A stretch of DNA of 15,790 nucleotides, taken from positions 1-15,790 of the forward strand of contig JBAWAP010000052.1 in NCBI GenBank assembly GCA_049589355.1. Reading direction: 5' to 3'. The stretch comes from JBAWAP01 sp049589355 (lineage in GTDB: Bacteria > Chloroflexota > Anaerolineae > VGOG01). Below are positions 1 through 6,517 of this stretch, piece after piece (position 1 is the stretch's first letter; every line of letters starts with the position of its first letter). The translations under genes were made by a program, and so were the position numbers. The notes below the pieces were generated by a model, which saw nothing but the letters and a program-made list of their open reading frames with translations, ran no database searches and had not been told where the DNA came from.

Positions 1-18
1 GTCTTTTAAGTCTGCCAT
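1..18 (-). CDS. possible start of a further minus-strand gene, cut by the window edge
   Basis: An ATG at 18-16 opens six codons (MADLKD) that run off the left edge. A GGGAGG ribosome-site-like sequence lies at 31-36, but its spacing of about 12 bases is long. It would be the next gene after the methyltransferase terminator on the same strand. There is too little sequence to say anything about function, and it may be chance. Confidence 0.2.
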
Positions 19-192
19 GGTAGTAATGAACCTCCCGATTGGGATAAACTTCTAGGTTCACGAAATCAGAAAACCTGATTCTTCAGAGCGAAAAATGGCT
101 TCCAGTTTTGAAAGAAGATCCTCGCTCGGATTGTGGAAAGGCCTGGCTTCTTGCTCCCGAAAGCAGTCACTTTCTCTCTAACACAGTTGTGG

Positions 193-229
193 AAAAAGCC
201 AGCTCAAGCCTCGACAGTGAAAGGCTGGC
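193..229 (-). terminator. Rho-independent terminator after the methyltransferase gene
   Basis: Read on the minus strand, GCCAGC (229-224) pairs with GCTGGC (203-198), and CT/AG pairs are possible inside. The stem is followed at once by TTTTT (197-193). It lies about 55 bases past the methyltransferase stop, so it probably ends the nuclease-methyltransferase transcript. The rest of 19-283 shows no convincing gene. Confidence 0.6.
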
Positions 230-283
230 AATAGGCAACGTCTCAGCCTCCAGACGTTATGGGCTAGCTGTCTTATCCTCAAC

Positions 284-2524
284 CTAAAAGAGCCTCATCT
301 GCCGTTCTTCTAAGAGCACGTCTCTCGGATTCTGCTGTTTCCAGACTCTCTCAACAACTGAACCTATCTCCTTTTCGGCAGAAGTCAAATAACCAAGAAT
401 CTTTTCCAGATCGCGTGCTCGGGACAAGGTTGTTATCAAGCGAGCCATCATAATGACGGTTACGTCGCTGCGGCTCAATCTTCTGTTCGACCTGTTGAAC
501 GCTTCAACGATCTCACTGGTTTCCTCAACACACTCGCTGAACAGGTCTACCGGAACCTCCGGGAAGGGCTCGATCAAGGCGAGTTTCCGGCCAACGATGA
601 TGATGTCAATGTCTATGGGACTTTTGGCTTGCTGCTTCGGTATGGCGACCGACATTTCTGACTTCACGGGATGGGTGGCCTCGATGTAAAACCCTGCTTC
701 GTGGATGGCTTCCAAGATCGCAGACCAGCCTTCTGGCCGTGAGTGATGATAGGTGAAGATAAGCAGCCCGTCATCTTTCAGCACCCGGTGGCAGTCTCTG
801 AATACGGCAATCAGATTGTCCGTGAAACGTCGCGAGTCCGTTTGCTGAACTTCCTCGGATGAGCGTGTGGTTTCGGCTCGAAAGATCCCCTCACGGCCCA
901 TCATCTCTCGTATCCAGACGTAAAAGAAGTCAGCCAACTGGGAATAGTGCACGTTGTCAAAGAAAGGCGGATCCGTTATGACGGCATCAACAACACCATC
1001 TTCGATATCTGTCTGGCTGGAACTTCCACACGACAGATAGATGTCCAGGCCATTACTTTGAAAATCATCGTAAGCTGACGCTATCTCGCCTCCCATTTTC
1101 CGATTGATGTTGAATACCTTCCTACTTCGTCCTCTTCCATTCACCCTATCAGAAAGCTGCAATTCAAAAGGGTTATCCTTGTACTCGAGGGCTCGAAGAA
1201 TACGCCGCTCGAACAGAGTTGAAAACGAACCCGAAGATTCAGGCGTTCCCCACAGGTTCGCTTCCAGTGGCGTGCGTTCGGGTTTTAGAATGTGATGGGA
1301 AAAGGTGTGCCGCACCGCCCCCGTTCCCTCTCCCTTGAAAGAACAAAACATGCTGTTAAACTCCAGACATCCCGACAGCAGACAGGCAAACAGGGCGCGT
1401 AGAGAGTCTTTCTCGATAGTACGAATCCGCTCGCTCAGAATACTCAGGCATAGCAGTTGGCGGTCGTTGAACATCTGGTGCCAGTGGGTGTAATTGTAAT
1501 TCAGCACCTGATCTGTGTTGTAGCCCGGTTCAATCGCTACCTGAGGATATACAAAGTTACCCGTTTGCAGTTCCGCCGATGCTTCTCTGTAGAGGGCTTG
1601 ATCGTACTCATCAATGGCTAGATACTCTTTACCCCCATCGGGCTTGAGGATGACTTTTGCGTGCATACGGTGATGCGGTGGATGATCCAATGTCCTTACG
1701 GCTTCGATGATCGGAAAGGTGCTTTGGCAATCAGGACACGTTGCATTTGTCCGGCCCGCTGAACCTTCTTGGGGATTGTAAGATGTGCCACATTGGTCAC
1801 ACTTGACTTCTGTTTGATATACCATTGTGGAATTGATGGTCTCGCAAGTGGGGCACAGGGATTTTGCCTCTGGTTGTTTGCTTGGGCGAGCGTTCTTGGC
1901 AAAGATACGACTATCGAACAAATCAACTTGTGCGCCACAGCAAGGACAGGGAACAAACTTCACCCAGAAGTAATAGAGCACGTCTACGAGACCGTAATGC
2001 TCAGTTCGTGCTTTGTAATACGCTTTGATTCTGTGGCTCACGTCTTTTTCAATCGCCTTGAAAGTCTGACGTACTTCGGAGATGTCATACGTGCTCAATG
2101 CATTCCTGACCATAAAGTAGGAAACCGGATTGATGTCCCGACCAATGACACGGCATCCTAGCTTGTACACTTCCCCAACCGTCGTCCCGCTTCCCATAAA
2201 TGGATCGTAGATGAGTACGTCTGGAAAGCGGACAGGTTGGTATAAAAGGTCAAGTATACCATTTGACCCTCTGTCAGCAATGCCTTCCGCAGGTGCACAG
2301 GCTCCTAACACGATGGCGCGAAACACGCTACTGAGTCGCCTGGCCCACCACTTGTGAATATAGTAAATGGGTTGGTAAACATCCTTACGCCACGACTGCC
2401 GCTCGGCAATCTCGCTGATTTCCACGAACGGAAAAGACCGCTCAATGGCCTTTCGCTTTTGGGGCAGATCGCTGCTGGCGTAAACGGGACGGACCTCAGC
2501 CACTTCATGCGTCAAGGCACTCAT
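284..2524 (-). CDS. zinc-ribbon DNA methyltransferase (COG1743/DUF1156-like), modification partner of the adjacent nuclease
   Basis: A 746-residue SAM-dependent DNA methyltransferase. The SAM-binding motif I DPFMGSGTT is at residues 107-115, and the catalytic motif IV, TDPPFF, is at 517-522, followed by a Rossmann-like C-terminal half (HRVLKDDGLLIFTYHH). Motif I before motif IV with a large insert between gives alpha-type order. The insert carries four cysteine pairs (near 193-196, 224-227, 242-245, 263-266), suggesting one or two zinc ribbons; the same combination is known in the COG1743 adenine-specific methylase group. DPPF fits N6-adenine methylation but does not prove it. The ATG overlaps the nuclease stop (ATGA, 2524-2521), so the two are translationally coupled. 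Base composition is visibly less GC-rich than the nad genes, which fits transfer. The target sequence cannot be read from this. Confidence 0.85.
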   Translation of the reverse strand: MSALTHEVAEVRPVYASSDLPQKRKAIERSFPFVEISEIAERQSWRKDVYQPIYYIHKWWARRLSSVFRAIVLGACAPAEGIADRGSNGILDLLYQPVRFPDVLIYDPFMGSGTTVGEVYKLGCRVIGRDINPVSYFMVRNALSTYDISEVRQTFKAIEKDVSHRIKAYYKARTEHYGLVDVLYYFWVKFVPCPCCGAQVDLFDSRIFAKNARPSKQPEAKSLCPTCETINSTMVYQTEVKCDQCGTSYNPQEGSAGRTNATCPDCQSTFPIIEAVRTLDHPPHHRMHAKVILKPDGGKEYLAIDEYDQALYREASAELQTGNFVYPQVAIEPGYNTDQVLNYNYTHWHQMFNDRQLLCLSILSERIRTIEKDSLRALFACLLSGCLEFNSMFCSFKGEGTGAVRHTFSHHILKPERTPLEANLWGTPESSGSFSTLFERRILRALEYKDNPFELQLSDRVNGRGRSRKVFNINRKMGGEIASAYDDFQSNGLDIYLSCGSSSQTDIEDGVVDAVITDPPFFDNVHYSQLADFFYVWIREMMGREGIFRAETTRSSEEVQQTDSRRFTDNLIAVFRDCHRVLKDDGLLIFTYHHSRPEGWSAILEAIHEAGFYIEATHPVKSEMSVAIPKQQAKSPIDIDIIIVGRKLALIEPFPEVPVDLFSECVEETSEIVEAFNRSNRRLSRSDVTVIMMARLITTLSRARDLEKILGYLTSAEKEIGSVVERVWKQQNPRDVLLEERQMRLF

Positions 2525-3435
2525 TGCCCAACCTCATTCTGCAAAGGCTCAATCGGGAGTCTGAACCTGCCTCTACTCTGTGTAAGGGTACTGCGAGTCA
2601 ACGGTGTGGGAAAGGGATCCTTCAAGTCAGTTATGGAATGGCCTGTTTCAATATCCGCAGCGAGGCGGTAACAATAGAAAACCCGCTCTCTATCCTTGGT
2701 CGTTCGGATCAGTCGGTAGACCATTTGCAAACCCGTCTCCGATTCTGCCAGGGTTGCGTCTGGATGGACGAGAGTAGCCGCGTTATCCAACTCGGATATG
2801 CCGAGCGGATTGGCAAAAATGAACATCGGTCTGTGCCTGTCCGCTCCATTCCCATACGTTCCGAGCCCGATTTCCTTCTCCCGCTGACCGATGGCCGAGA
2901 GATACAGGCCAAAGTCTTCGTTCAGCACGTTGCCGTCACATAGCGCCAGAGCACTCAGTTTGTAGGTGTTCTCCACGCCCGGCTCTTGCTCCTGGCAGAC
3001 GAAGAGATAGAAACCACGTATGTCAAGCGGATTGTCGTTCGCATCGTACACGCGAATCGTTCCACAAGGGGGTGTCGTGTTGTAGTCGAGGCCAGATTGT
3101 CTAGCCACTGCACCCGACTTCGTGCGCTCCAGTTTCTTAACCTCGATCCCAACAACTCTCGTCAAATCGTCTCGCAGGACTACTCTGGAAACGCTGTTAC
3201 ACCGCTCTGGACGGAGCAGCACCAAATCAGGGTTGATCAACGGGCCAGGAGCGGGCACACACTCGCTATCCTGTAGATGGCTGCGCAACACGTCACAGAT
3301 GTGCTCGTCCAGCGGATTGTCCTGCGTGTTTCGCTTTTCCCGCAGTGCAAATGTTTTTGGCACGCTGTTCTGGTCGAAGAAGTGCTCACGGAGGATCGTG
3401 AATGCTTCAAGGATCAAGTCAGAATTACTGGCCAT
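2521..3435 (-). CDS. putative type II-like restriction endonuclease, PD-(D/E)XK fold
   Basis: A 304-residue protein of no family I can name. What points to a nuclease is a PD-(D/E)XK-like core: PD at residues 69-70 opening a hydrophobic strand (PDLVLL), then GIEVKK with E98 and K100 about 27 residues later, in a second strand. The region after it (GLDYNTTPPCGTIRVYD) is well structured and may carry DNA contacts. The C-terminal half has a Ser/Arg/Pro-rich end. The stop overlaps the methyltransferase start by four bases, the classic arrangement of a restriction-modification pair. Only a weak AGGA lies before its ATG. A short upstream reading frame (3508-3425) ends 11 bases inside the gene, so translation may depend on re-initiation. 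The nuclease call is inference from motif plus neighbour. Confidence 0.65.
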   Translation of the reverse strand: MASNSDLILEAFTILREHFFDQNSVPKTFALREKRNTQDNPLDEHICDVLRSHLQDSECVPAPGPLINPDLVLLRPERCNSVSRVVLRDDLTRVVGIEVKKLERTKSGAVARQSGLDYNTTPPCGTIRVYDANDNPLDIRGFYLFVCQEQEPGVENTYKLSALALCDGNVLNEDFGLYLSAIGQREKEIGLGTYGNGADRHRPMFIFANPLGISELDNAATLVHPDATLAESETGLQMVYRLIRTTKDRERVFYCYRLAADIETGHSITDLKDPFPTPLTRSTLTQSRGRFRLPIEPLQNEVGQ

Positions 3436-3508
3436 GAATGCTGCATCCTGTTCTCTGCTTCAACAGTTCTCGCTGTTCTTCAGGGACGTGTTCATCCAGA
3501 ATATTCAT
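3425..3508 (-). pseudogene. 27-codon stub of a DUF5615 PIN-like toxin, truncated at the nuclease gene
   Basis: The ATG at 3508-3506 overlaps the stop of the DUF433 gene as ATGA. The frame reads MNILDEHVPEEQRELLKQ and then loses any family likeness (RTGCSIHGQ) before TAA at 3427-3425. The first 16-18 residues look like the N-terminus of DUF5615 proteins (MNILxDExxPxxxxxLL), which normally sit right after DUF433 genes and run about 100 residues or more. The rest of the toxin is absent here, and I could not find it beyond the methyltransferase. The stub overlaps the nuclease start codon by 11 bases and could now act as a leader peptide that feeds ribosomes to it. Confidence 0.6.
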
Positions 3509-3771
3509 GCTGGCATTGGCTCTATGAGGTATTCGTCCGCATGTTCAAGGAAAGCCTGATTTGATAGACACACCGCTTCGGCGATGGCTTCTTTAGTTAT
3601 GCTACCTCCCCACCTTTCGGTAATGCTTTCCCAATCCATTCCACGAGCCACCTGTTCCAGCACTTGAGAAACCATAATGCGTGTGCCGCGAAAAGTTGGC
3701 TTACCATGACAAATCTTGGGGTCAGCTACAATGTAGCGCCCTAAGAGTTTGGCCTGCGATTGTCTTTCCAT
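3505..3771 (-). CDS. DUF433 family antitoxin-like protein
   Basis: An 88-residue protein with the DUF433 signature: ADPKICHGKPTFRGTRI near residues 16-32 and the helical tail WESITERWGGSITKEAIAEAV. DUF433 proteins are small helix-turn-helix-like proteins usually paired with DUF5615 PIN-like toxins, and they are regarded as antitoxins. A strong GGAGAGG ribosome site precedes the ATG at 3771. The partner toxin gene that should follow is reduced to a stub (3508-3425). A broken paralogue lies directly upstream. If it is still made, it may regulate its own promoter and with it the downstream nuclease pair. Confidence 0.8.
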   Translation of the reverse strand: MERQSQAKLLGRYIVADPKICHGKPTFRGTRIMVSQVLEQVARGMDWESITERWGGSITKEAIAEAVCLSNQAFLEHADEYLIEPMPA

Positions 3772-3807
3772 CTGAACACCTCTCCGTAATTCAATTCTGC
3801 GACTTGA

Positions 3808-4070
3808 TTACACGTATGAGTTGAGACGCAACTTGGCGGAATAGCGTGTCTGTAGCGATTGCGAGGCCAGAGAGATTGCCTCCTCAATCGCCGGCCGGGT
3901 GAGTTCGGGCCAGCTTCTGAACAGTTGATCCACCGAATAGCCTTTTGCCAAAAAGGTCAACGCCGTGTCTACTCTGGCACGCGCGTGCCTTTGAAGGTCA
4001 TCTGACCATGACAAATCTCCGGGTCAATTACCAAATAACTGCCGATTTCAACTTTTCGCATTGTTCCCAT
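3808..4070 (-). pseudogene. DUF433 family gene, broken by a two-base frameshift
   Basis: From the ATG at 4070, behind a GGAG ribosome site, one frame reads the DUF433 N-terminus (GSYLVIDPEICHGQMTFKG, then TRVPE) and stops at TAG 3971-3969. The C-terminal part continues in another frame as VDTALTFLAKGYSVDQLF and then a helical tail, to TAA at 3810-3808. Removing one AG from the AGAG at 3975-3972 restores a continuous GTRVPVDTALTFL, typical of DUF433. It is therefore a recent-looking dinucleotide duplication or a sequencing error. It is a diverged paralogue of the intact DUF433 gene next to it. Confidence 0.75.
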
Positions 4071-4079
4071 TTCACTCTC

Positions 4080-4095
4080 CTCAACCAAAGTTGAG
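4080..4095. promoter_or_regulatory. small palindrome ahead of the DUF433 genes
   Basis: CTCAAC (4080-4085) and GTTGAG (4090-4095) form a six-base inverted repeat around CAAA. It lies just upstream of, and touches, the ribosome site of the first DUF433 gene. It could be an operator for antitoxin autoregulation or an RNA hairpin limiting translation. Only the palindrome itself is seen. Confidence 0.3.
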
Positions 4096-4113
4096 TTACT
4101 GATCCTTACAAGC

Positions 4114-4794
4114 TTACTCTTGTGCGGCGTAATAGCGATGCAGGCTGATGTCGAAAGGAACGTTGTTGAGGACGGCTCCTATCAAGCGCGCGTTGACTTT
4201 GTCCAACAGGGCTTTGGCCCGCTGAGCGTGATCCCTTTTGGTGCCGCCGGCTTTGAAGACCAGCAGCACTCCATCCACCTTGGAGGCTAACACGGCCGCA
4301 TCGGTCACGGCGATGATGGGGGGGACATCGAAGAGGATCATGTCGGCCCGCTCCAGCAGGGTGGCGATGATTTCCTCCATGCGGCGAGAGCCCAGAAGCT
4401 CCGAAGGATTGGGCGGCAAGGGGCCGCTGGGAAGGAGCCAGAAATTGGGGACACCAACCTCCTGCAGAGGGGGATCCTTCATGGCCCGATCTTCCACGAC
4501 CATTGTGGTGAGCCCGGCCCCGTTTGGGACACCGAAGATGGTGTGCTGGGAGGGGCGTCGCAAATCGCAATCAACGAGGATCACCCTCTTTCCCCCCTGG
4601 GCTATGGTGATAGCCAGGTTGGCCAAGGTCGTGGATTTGCCCTCCTCAGGACCTGGGGAAGTGACCACCATGGTTCTGATGGGCTTATCCAGGCTGGAGA
4701 ATTCCAGATTGGTGCGCAGCGTGCGATAGGCCTCGCTGACAGGCGAGCGGGGATTAGTCATAGTGATTAAACTCTCTTTGCGGTCAGTTGTCAT
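4114..4794 (-). CDS. CpsD/CapB-type BY-kinase (bacterial tyrosine autokinase, P-loop ATPase)
   Basis: A 226-residue cytoplasmic P-loop ATPase of the BY-kinase family, which controls polysaccharide chain length and export together with a Wzz/CpsC membrane partner. Visible motifs are Walker A TSPGPEEGKST (45-55), Walker A' VILVDCDLRRPS (71-82) and Walker B DMILFDVPP (151-159). The family N-terminal SEAYRTLRTNLEFSS is at 20-34. The usual C-terminal tyrosine cluster is reduced to two tyrosines (HRYYAAQE), so autophosphorylation capacity may be low. ATG at 4794 follows AGGAGG by about 11 bases; the in-frame ATG at 4761 is a less likely start. It is the last gene of the operon that starts at the glycosyltransferase, and the kinase separate from its membrane activator is the Gram-positive arrangement. 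Confidence 0.9.
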   Translation of the reverse strand: MTTDRKESLITMTNPRSPVSEAYRTLRTNLEFSSLDKPIRTMVVTSPGPEEGKSTTLANLAITIAQGGKRVILVDCDLRRPSQHTIFGVPNGAGLTTMVVEDRAMKDPPLQEVGVPNFWLLPSGPLPPNPSELLGSRRMEEIIATLLERADMILFDVPPIIAVTDAAVLASKVDGVLLVFKAGGTKRDHAQRAKALLDKVNARLIGAVLNNVPFDISLHRYYAAQE

Positions 4795-4842
4795 CGTAAA
4801 TCTATCCTCCTGTGCTCAGTACTCGAGAATTTGGAATCGGAA

Positions 4843-4884
4843 TGCAGGCGCAAGCCTGCAAAGGCGGACTGGCGTCCGCAGTCC
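4843..4884. repeat. tandem pair of palindromes between the two capsule regulation genes
   Basis: TGCAGGC-GCAA-GCCTGCA (4843-4860) is a perfect seven-base stem with a tetraloop. Right after it, 4864-4884 can fold in two exclusive ways: GCGGAC (4864-4869) with GTCCGC (4874-4879), or GGACTG (4866-4871) with CAGTCC (4879-4884). There is no T-run, so this is not an intrinsic terminator. It looks like a dispersed intergenic palindrome and may tune expression of the kinase relative to the upstream genes. Confidence 0.6.
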
Positions 4885-4923
4885 AGTGAGTTCTCCCATC
4901 TACTGACACTTGGTAGAACTGTC

Positions 4924-5649
4924 TCACAATTTGAGGCTCCTCAAGAAGGCCCACCGGCGCTTTCGCCTCGTCCCGACGGGCACGACCTCTTCCGAGGTAA
5001 TTGCGGGAATAGAACCTACCACGGCCATGCCGACGTGGCGCTCCACGTCCTCGGCGGTCCGCACGATGTCCGACTCCAGCCACTCCAGAAAGAAGGCTAT
5101 CACCACCCCCAGCATTACGCCGAAGATGCCCCCAGCGAGGGTGTTTATCTTCGTCCTGGGTTTAAAGAGACCGATTCGGGCTTCTTTCCACGCAATGTAT
5201 ACCTCTACCTGGTCCCGTATGTCCTGATGTTGGTTCCACGTGTCTTGTTCCTCTTTGAACACCTGGGCGAAGGTCCAAGCTATGTCGCCGGCCACCTGTG
5301 GATCGTGATCGCGGGCATCAATCTGGACGGCAAAGGTCGCTTCGTCGGCACTAGTAGTGACCTTAGCCAGCAGGGAATCCCTGGACATGTCCAATCGCAG
5401 GCGGTCTATGACGTCATCAGCCGTTTCGTCCTTCTTTATGAATTCCCTATAACTGGGGAGCAATCCCTTGGCTGCGTTTTGCAGCCCCCAATCGGCCCGG
5501 GCTGGCCTGAATAGCAGTTTGATGCTGCCTTTGTATTCCGGCATTTGCATCTTGCTGAAGCCGTAGGCGCTGACGGCGGTGATGGCAGCAAGCAGAACAA
5601 TGATCCAACCCCGCCGCCACAATATCTTAAAATACTCCTGGATTTCCAC
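4924..5649 (-). CDS. Wzz/CpsC-like polysaccharide co-polymerase (BY-kinase activator)
   Basis: A Wzz-type inner-membrane protein of 241 residues from the GTG at 5649. That start is chosen because AGGAGGT lies five bases before it; a longer frame from TTG 5673 would bury this ribosome site. Membrane segments are at about 14-33 (GWIIVLLAAITAVSAYG) and 170-190 (LAGGIFGVMLGVVIAFFLEWL), with an extracytoplasmic region of about 135 residues between them. The cytoplasmic tail (DIVRTAEDVERHVGMAVVG, IPAI) is the family's C-terminal element, which in the family contacts the kinase. It directly precedes the kinase gene and follows a second Wzz-like gene, so the pair may act as a hetero-oligomer. Confidence 0.8.
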   Translation of the reverse strand: MEIQEYFKILWRRGWIIVLLAAITAVSAYGFSKMQMPEYKGSIKLLFRPARADWGLQNAAKGLLPSYREFIKKDETADDVIDRLRLDMSRDSLLAKVTTSADEATFAVQIDARDHDPQVAGDIAWTFAQVFKEEQDTWNQHQDIRDQVEVYIAWKEARIGLFKPRTKINTLAGGIFGVMLGVVIAFFLEWLESDIVRTAEDVERHVGMAVVGSIPAITSEEVVPVGTRRKRRWAFLRSLKL

Positions 5650-5720
5650 TCTTACCTCCTGGATGGTGGTCAATCTATTTTACCATAGCCACTGCTTTTG
5701 CGCAAAACAAGACAGCCACT

Positions 5721-6440
5721 TTAGGGCAATTTCTTCTGCCAGGGAAACCGACGATGACCAGGTAAGCGCGGTATCTCGCCCAGAACGGCCAGCCCCATGG
5801 CCTGCACCTCGGCCCGGTCGCGCACGGTATCGTCCAAGTAATCCAGTAGGAAGGTCAGGGCCACTCCGGCCAAGAGAGCCAAGAATAGACGGATGGGCAG
5901 GTCCAGCTTCCCTTTCAAGCTTCGATCAGCAGGTAATACCACCGGCTGGTCAATGAGGCGGATGTCAGCGTCGGTGGTGCCAAGCTGGCCCAGGAAATCG
6001 GCGCTGCGCTCCCGAAGCACTTTGGATGCGGCATTAGCTATTTCCCCGAGTTGCTCTTGTTTCCCCCAGGTGATGTGTACGGTTAAAATGCGATGCTTTC
6101 TATCTGCTCCCAATGAACCGTGAATGTCTCCGGCAGGGAGATCGAGGCCACTATTTGCCAGTTCTTCACTAACCGCCCTGGCGAAGGCTTCGCTTCCCAC
6201 TATCTCCGTGAGTTCGTCAACGAAGTACTCCGAGGCCATCCAGGTGTAGTAACGGTCATAGGCATAGTAATTGCCACCCCTGGATTCAGGCACCACGGCG
6301 ACGGTGAAGCGCATGGAGGCTTGATAGAGAGCCGGATGCCCTGGTTGAAGGACTAGACTACTGACCAGAACAATAACAATTAAAGCGATGACAATCCAAA
6401 GTCGCTTGTAAACGATTCTCCAATACTGACGAAGCTCCAT
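5721..6440 (-). CDS. Wzz/CpsC-like chain-length determinant protein (second copy)
   Basis: A 239-residue protein with N-terminal segment LWIVIALIVIVLVSSLVL (about 14-31) and C-terminal segment near 181-202 (RLFLALLAGVALTFLLDYL). The extracytoplasmic part between them is about 150 residues and is rich in Tyr around residues 58-68. The cytoplasmic tail DTVRDRAEVQAMGLAVLGEIP matches the Wzz family tail ending in a Pro motif. ATG at 6440 follows AGGAGGCC closely. It is only distantly similar to the neighbouring Wzz-like protein, so this is not a recent duplication. Its role is probably control of polysaccharide chain length or export together with the BY-kinase. Confidence 0.8.
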   Translation of the reverse strand: MELRQYWRIVYKRLWIVIALIVIVLVSSLVLQPGHPALYQASMRFTVAVVPESRGGNYYAYDRYYTWMASEYFVDELTEIVGSEAFARAVSEELANSGLDLPAGDIHGSLGADRKHRILTVHITWGKQEQLGEIANAASKVLRERSADFLGQLGTTDADIRLIDQPVVLPADRSLKGKLDLPIRLFLALLAGVALTFLLDYLDDTVRDRAEVQAMGLAVLGEIPRLPGHRRFPWQKKLP

Positions 6441-6453
6441 AGTGGCCTCCTGC

Positions 6454-6517
6454 GTGAGTAACGAGTTAACGAGGTAGCGAGGAATGAGGCGTACTCGTCA
6501 CTCATTCCTCATTACCC
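6454..6517. repeat. low-complexity intergenic repeat with a ten-base hairpin
   Basis: The stretch consists of drifting copies of a TAACGAG/GAATGAG unit. GAGGAATGAG (6479-6488) is the exact inverse of CTCATTCCTC (6501-6510), giving a ten-base stem with a 12-base loop. The last codons and stop of the glycosyltransferase (VMRNE, TGA at 6500-6498) lie inside it. No T-run follows on either strand, so it is not a typical terminator. Confidence 0.6.

Noticed and set aside
284..3435. BREX or DISARM locus
   Set aside because: No PglZ, BrxC-like ATPase, helicase or phospholipase-D gene is present. The two genes are self-contained, as in a type II-like restriction-modification pair.
4831..5514. A 227-codon plus-strand open frame opposite the Wzz-like gene
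   Set aside because: It is antisense to a gene with two membrane segments, a ribosome site and operon context. The plus frame has no domain and starts within a palindromic repeat.
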